From: Olsenella urininfantis
GTDB taxonomy: Bacteria > Actinomycetota > Coriobacteriia > Coriobacteriales > Atopobiaceae
Length of the DNA: 64,000 nucleotides
Reading direction: 5' to 3'
Assembly (NCBI RefSeq): GCF_900155635.1
Contig: NZ_LT732540.1
Span: 1,039,994 to 1,103,993 of the forward strand
Shown in pieces: positions 62,583 through 64,000 of the stretch (within the stretch, counting starts at the first letter, position 1; every line of letters begins with the position of its first letter). Both the position numbers and the translations under genes were made by a program. The notes beneath the pieces were generated by a model. The model did not search any database. It saw only the letters and a program-made list of their open reading frames with translations, and was not told the DNA's origin.

Positions 62583-62611
62583 TAAATAGCGCACTATTTT
62601 ATTGTAAGCAA
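62583..62611 (-). promoter_or_regulatory. Glutathione peroxidase promoter with palindrome
   Basis: On the minus strand TTGCTT (62606-62611) and TATTTA (62583-62588) are 17 bases apart. AAATAG-CGCA-CTATTT (62584-62599) is symmetric and overlaps the -10, so a redox or stress regulator may act here. Identity unknown. Confidence 0.55.
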
Positions 62612-62725
62612 CTTTTATAGCCGGCACAGAGACTTCACGAAAGAGGCGCGGCGAGGGCGTCTCCCGGTGCCCCGCCGCCGGAGCAAGGCCTCCCCGCTGG
62701 AGCAGAGGCCGGGGTGGTATTTCCA

Positions 62726-62798
62726 TCGCGAGAGCAGGGTTCGGGGTGAAAGCGGATCGAAGATGCCGAGAAAGGCACCCCGAACTCGCTTCTCGCGA
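62726..62798 (-). terminator. Nested inverted repeat downstream of cysE
   Basis: Outer arms TCGCGAGA (62726-62733) and TCTCGCGA (62791-62798); inner arms GTTCGGGGTG (62739-62748) and CACCCCGAAC (62776-62785). It starts 20 bases after the cysE stop on the minus strand and is the likely end of the cysK-cysE message. The loop side holds CCGAGAAAGGCACCCCG (62766-62782), also found with one change near 39294. Confidence 0.6.
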
Positions 62799-62817
62799 CA
62801 AGGGCAGGGCGTGCGGC

Positions 62818-63396
62818 CTATGGCCGCGCGGACCGAGAGGAGCCGGGCGTGACCACACGCGCGGGCACCCCCACCACCGTGGCACCCGCGGGGACGTCGC
62901 CGACCACCACGGCGCCTGCGCCCACCTTTGCGCCGTCACCCACGAAGATGTCCCCCAGCAGCACGGCACGGGCGCCCACCATCACGCCATTGCCTAGGCT
63001 GGGATGCCTCTTGCCCCCATGATGCCCGGTCATTCCCAGGGTTACCCCCTGGTAGACCATGCAATCGTCGCCGATCACGGAGGTGGCGCCGATGACCACC
63101 CCCATGCCGTGGTCTATCACGAAGCGCCTGCCAATGGCGGCGGCGGGGTGTATCTCTACCCCATAGCGCCTGCGTGCGCGGCGAGAGACCCACAGCGCCA
63201 GCTGCCGGCGGCCCTTGAGCCAGAGCCAGTGGGACGCGCGGAAGGCCCAGACGGCATGGAGCCCCGGCGAGAAGAGCGCCAGCTCTCGCGCGCTGCTGGC
63301 GCTGGGGTCGCGCTCGAGCAGGGCATGGGCATCCTCGCGCATGCGCGTCAGGGGGTTTGGGGCGTCGTCGTCCGTGGGGGTCATCTTCATCTCCAT
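62818..63396 (-). CDS. cysE: Serine O-acetyltransferase
   Basis: Makes O-acetylserine from serine and acetyl-CoA, the substrate of cysteine synthase. The 192-residue chain has an N-terminal helical part and the left-handed beta-helix of hexapeptide repeats: GVEIHPAAAIGRRFVIDHGM, GDDCMVYQGVTLGMTG and GKRHPSLGNGVMVGA are standard SAT segments with the active-site Asp and His pair. The short EpsC/CysE form is usual in Gram-positives. It lies 38 bases after cysK in one operon; serA at the other end of the window supplies serine. Confidence 0.94.
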   Translation of the reverse strand: MEMKMTPTDDDAPNPLTRMREDAHALLERDPSASSARELALFSPGLHAVWAFRASHWLWLKGRRQLALWVSRRARRRYGVEIHPAAAIGRRFVIDHGMGVVIGATSVIGDDCMVYQGVTLGMTGHHGGKRHPSLGNGVMVGARAVLLGDIFVGDGAKVGAGAVVVGDVPAGATVVGVPARVVTPGSSRSARP

Positions 63397-63434
63397 CCGT
63401 GAGGCCCTCCGCGCTTCGCAGGTCTTGCCGGGCC

Positions 63435-64000
63435 CTAGAGCTCCAGCGAGAGGTAGCGCTCTCCCGTGTCGGGGAGCACCGCCACAATGATCTTGCCCGC
63501 GTACTCGGCACGTCGGGCCAGCGCCATGGCGGCCGCCACCGCGGCGCCAGAGGAGATGCCGACCAGCAGGCCAAACTCCCGTGCCAGCCTCTTCTTGACG
63601 TCAACGCTCTCGCGGGTGGTCACCGTCAGCACCTCGTCCACCACGCGCGCGTCGTAGTTCTTGGGCACAAATCCTGCCCCTATGCCCTGGATGCCGTGCG
63701 AGCCGCTGGCGCCGCCCGAGAGGACCGGGCTCTCGGCGGGCTCGACGGCAACCGCGCGGACGCCAGGCTTGCGCTCCTTGAGGTAGCGTGCCGTGCCCGA
63801 TATGGTGCCACCCGTGCCCACGCCGGCAACGATGGCGTCCACGCCCCCCTCGCTGGCAGACCAGATCTCGGGGCCTGTGGTCCGGTAGTGCGCGAGGGGG
63901 TTGGCGGGGTTCTCGAACTGCCCGGCGATGATGGACCCCGAAAGCTGGACATGAAGCTCCTCCGCCCGCGCGATGGCGCCCCTCATGCCCCCGCTGCCGT
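63435..64000 (-). CDS. cysK: Cysteine synthase A, C-terminal part (5' end outside window)
   Basis: A PLP enzyme making cysteine from O-acetylserine and sulphide. The frame runs off the window end; codons before the first visible Met read GSGG, continuing the protein. Visible: [19 protein letters not shown], the glycine-rich PLP-phosphate loop [24 protein letters not shown] and the C-terminal [14 protein letters not shown] with PDTGERYLS. About the last 188 residues are present. The PLP lysine lies in the missing part. Operon partner is cysE. Confidence 0.94.
   Translation of the reverse strand, partial: GSGGMRGAIARAEELHVQLSGSIIAGQFENPANPLAHYRTTGPEIWSASEGGVDAIVAGVGTGGTISGTARYLKERKPGVRAVAVEPAESPVLSGGASGSHGIQGIGAGFVPKNYDARVVDEVLTVTTRESVDVKKRLAREFGLLVGISSGAAVAAAMALARRAEYAGKIIVAVLPDTGERYLSLEL

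Noticed and set aside
1..64000. CRISPR arrays, tRNA or rRNA genes, insertion sequences, phage or conjugation genes
   Set aside because: No spaced direct repeats, cloverleaf-like GTTCGAATCC ends, rRNA stretches or transposase/integrase motifs were seen on either strand by eye; a dedicated scan could still find a missed small RNA.

Overview
The window is high-GC actinobacterial chromosome, probably from the Coriobacteriia (Olsenella/Atopobium-like). This is inferred from base composition, frequent GTG and TTG starts, short gaps with strong AGGAGG-type ribosome sites, a fermentative enzyme set (pyruvate formate-lyase, class II aldolase, PTS IIA) and twin-arginine-type lipoprotein signals. I see no rRNA, tRNA, CRISPR array, transposase or phage genes. 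About 54 intact or partial protein genes and three broken genes fill the window.

Layout. 1-4.8 kb: end of serA, a DUF1015 gene and a TPR membrane protein. 4.9-14.6 kb (all minus strand): FMN reductase, an FtsX-type ABC transporter, a membrane HAD protein, a yolD-dinB-DJ-1 cluster behind a LexA box, and a MATE exporter. 14.8-18.8 kb: an acyltransferase/SGNH protein between two decayed transporter genes, a MacB-like ABC and an L-lactate permease. 18.9-22.1 kb: a split pyruvate formate-lyase, with a core lacking its glycyl-radical domain, a separate 83-residue glycyl-radical protein and the activase. 22-33.8 kb: DAHP synthase, a membrane glycerophosphodiesterase, a C69 dipeptidase, a coiled-coil cell-wall hydrolase, an orphan prepilin peptidase, two small membrane proteins with a Crp/Fnr regulator, and fba. 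33.9-37.1 kb: a thiamine-type operon (riboswitch, thiamine-binding protein, permease, binding protein, ATPase). 37.1-40.1 kb: a frameshifted AbiEi antitoxin remnant, an iron-type alcohol dehydrogenase and a methyltransferase.

40.1-47.9 kb is the most notable transport locus: an AraC regulator divergent from ecfT, a double-ATPase ecfA, an MptD-like S component and two half-ABC transporters, ending in a strong terminator. The composition recalls siderophore import loci of the yersiniabactin/equibactin type, but no siderophore biosynthesis gene is in view. 48-53 kb: yaaA, a nucleoid-associated protein, PTS IIA, an acetyltransferase and DUF1846. 53.4-57.6 kb: a ferric-iron/phosphonate-type ABC importer. 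57.7-64 kb: DegV and MarR behind twin palindromic operators, an L,D-transpeptidase, a radical SAM protein, glutathione peroxidase, cysE and the 3' part of cysK.

A dispersed element made of two hairpins joined by a conserved linker occurs three times (39.2, 40.1 and 53.3 kb), always at gene 3' ends. At 40.1 kb it supplies the stop codons of both convergent genes.
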